Positions 5,883 through 5,940 of a stretch of 5,940 nt of DNA are shown here, one piece after another. Numbering within the stretch: the first letter of the stretch is position 1; every line of letters begins with the position of its first letter. The translations under genes were made by a program, and so were the position numbers. Location of the stretch: positions 1-5,940 of the forward strand of contig JAIPHQ010000052.1 in NCBI GenBank assembly GCA_021735115.1. Direction: 5' to 3'. Under the pieces are notes generated by a model. The model made no database searches. It saw only the letters and a list, made by a program, of their open reading frames with translations, and was not told where the DNA came from. The DNA comes from Candidatus Omnitrophota bacterium (GTDB lineage: Bacteria > Omnitrophota > Koll11 > Duberdicusellales > 4484-171).

Positions 5883-5940
5883 AATATTAGAGGGTGTTGT
5901 TGTTTCAGACAAAATGGATAAAACTGCTGTGGTGTTGGTG
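5863..5940 (+). CDS. rpsQ: 30S ribosomal protein S17, 5' part (runs off the window)
   Basis: S17 binds 16S rRNA in the 30S body and is an early assembly protein. Only the first 26 codons are visible. They read MAKRLGKILEGVVVSDKMDK followed by TAVVLV, which is the first beta-strand region of the OB-fold S17 family (G-x-V-V-S-D-K-M-x-K-T). Translation starts at a GTG preceded by a strong AGGAG, and the gene overlaps rpmC by 20 bases in another frame. The position after rpmC is the standard order. No break is visible up to the window end. Confidence 0.93.
   Translation, partial: MAKRLGKILEGVVVSDKMDKTAVVLV

Overview
The window is a piece of the bacterial str/S10/spc ribosomal-protein supercluster, read entirely on the + strand. 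The gene order is tuf (3' part), rpsJ, rplC, rplD, rplW, rplB, rpsS, rplV, rpsC, rplP, rpmC, rpsQ (5' part). All ten complete genes are intact. The two edge genes are cut only by the window boundaries.

The DNA is AT-rich, with codons that favour A or T in third position, and the proteins are clearly bacterial. The intergenic repeats are of a kind I associate from memory with environmental genomes of Omnitrophota and other PVC-like or candidate phyla. I therefore lean towards an uncultured bacterium of that sort, but the sequence alone does not settle the phylum.

Layout. Positions 1-777 encode the last 258 codons of EF-Tu. Two unusually long spacers follow, 778-886 (tuf-rpsJ) and 1205-1309 (rpsJ-rplC). 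Each is largely filled by a different short-period repeat arranged as an imperfect inverted repeat. From rplC onward the genes are tightly packed: every junction lies between a 20-bp overlap and an 11-bp gap, consistent with one polycistronic mRNA and translational coupling. I see no convincing promoter or terminator anywhere in the window.

The products build the ribosome and feed it. EF-Tu delivers aminoacyl-tRNA. S10, S19, S3 and S17 belong to the 30S subunit. L3, L4, L23, L2, L22, L16 and L29 belong to the 50S subunit: L4 and L22 line the exit tunnel, L23 and L29 sit at the tunnel exit, and L2, L3 and L16 lie near the peptidyl-transferase centre.

I found no new multi-gene system. The observations worth a second look are the two repeat-filled spacers and a roughly 54-residue Lys/Glu-rich insertion inside ribosomal protein L3. 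Part of the DNA for that insertion itself looks like a short-period spacer repeat that has become coding.
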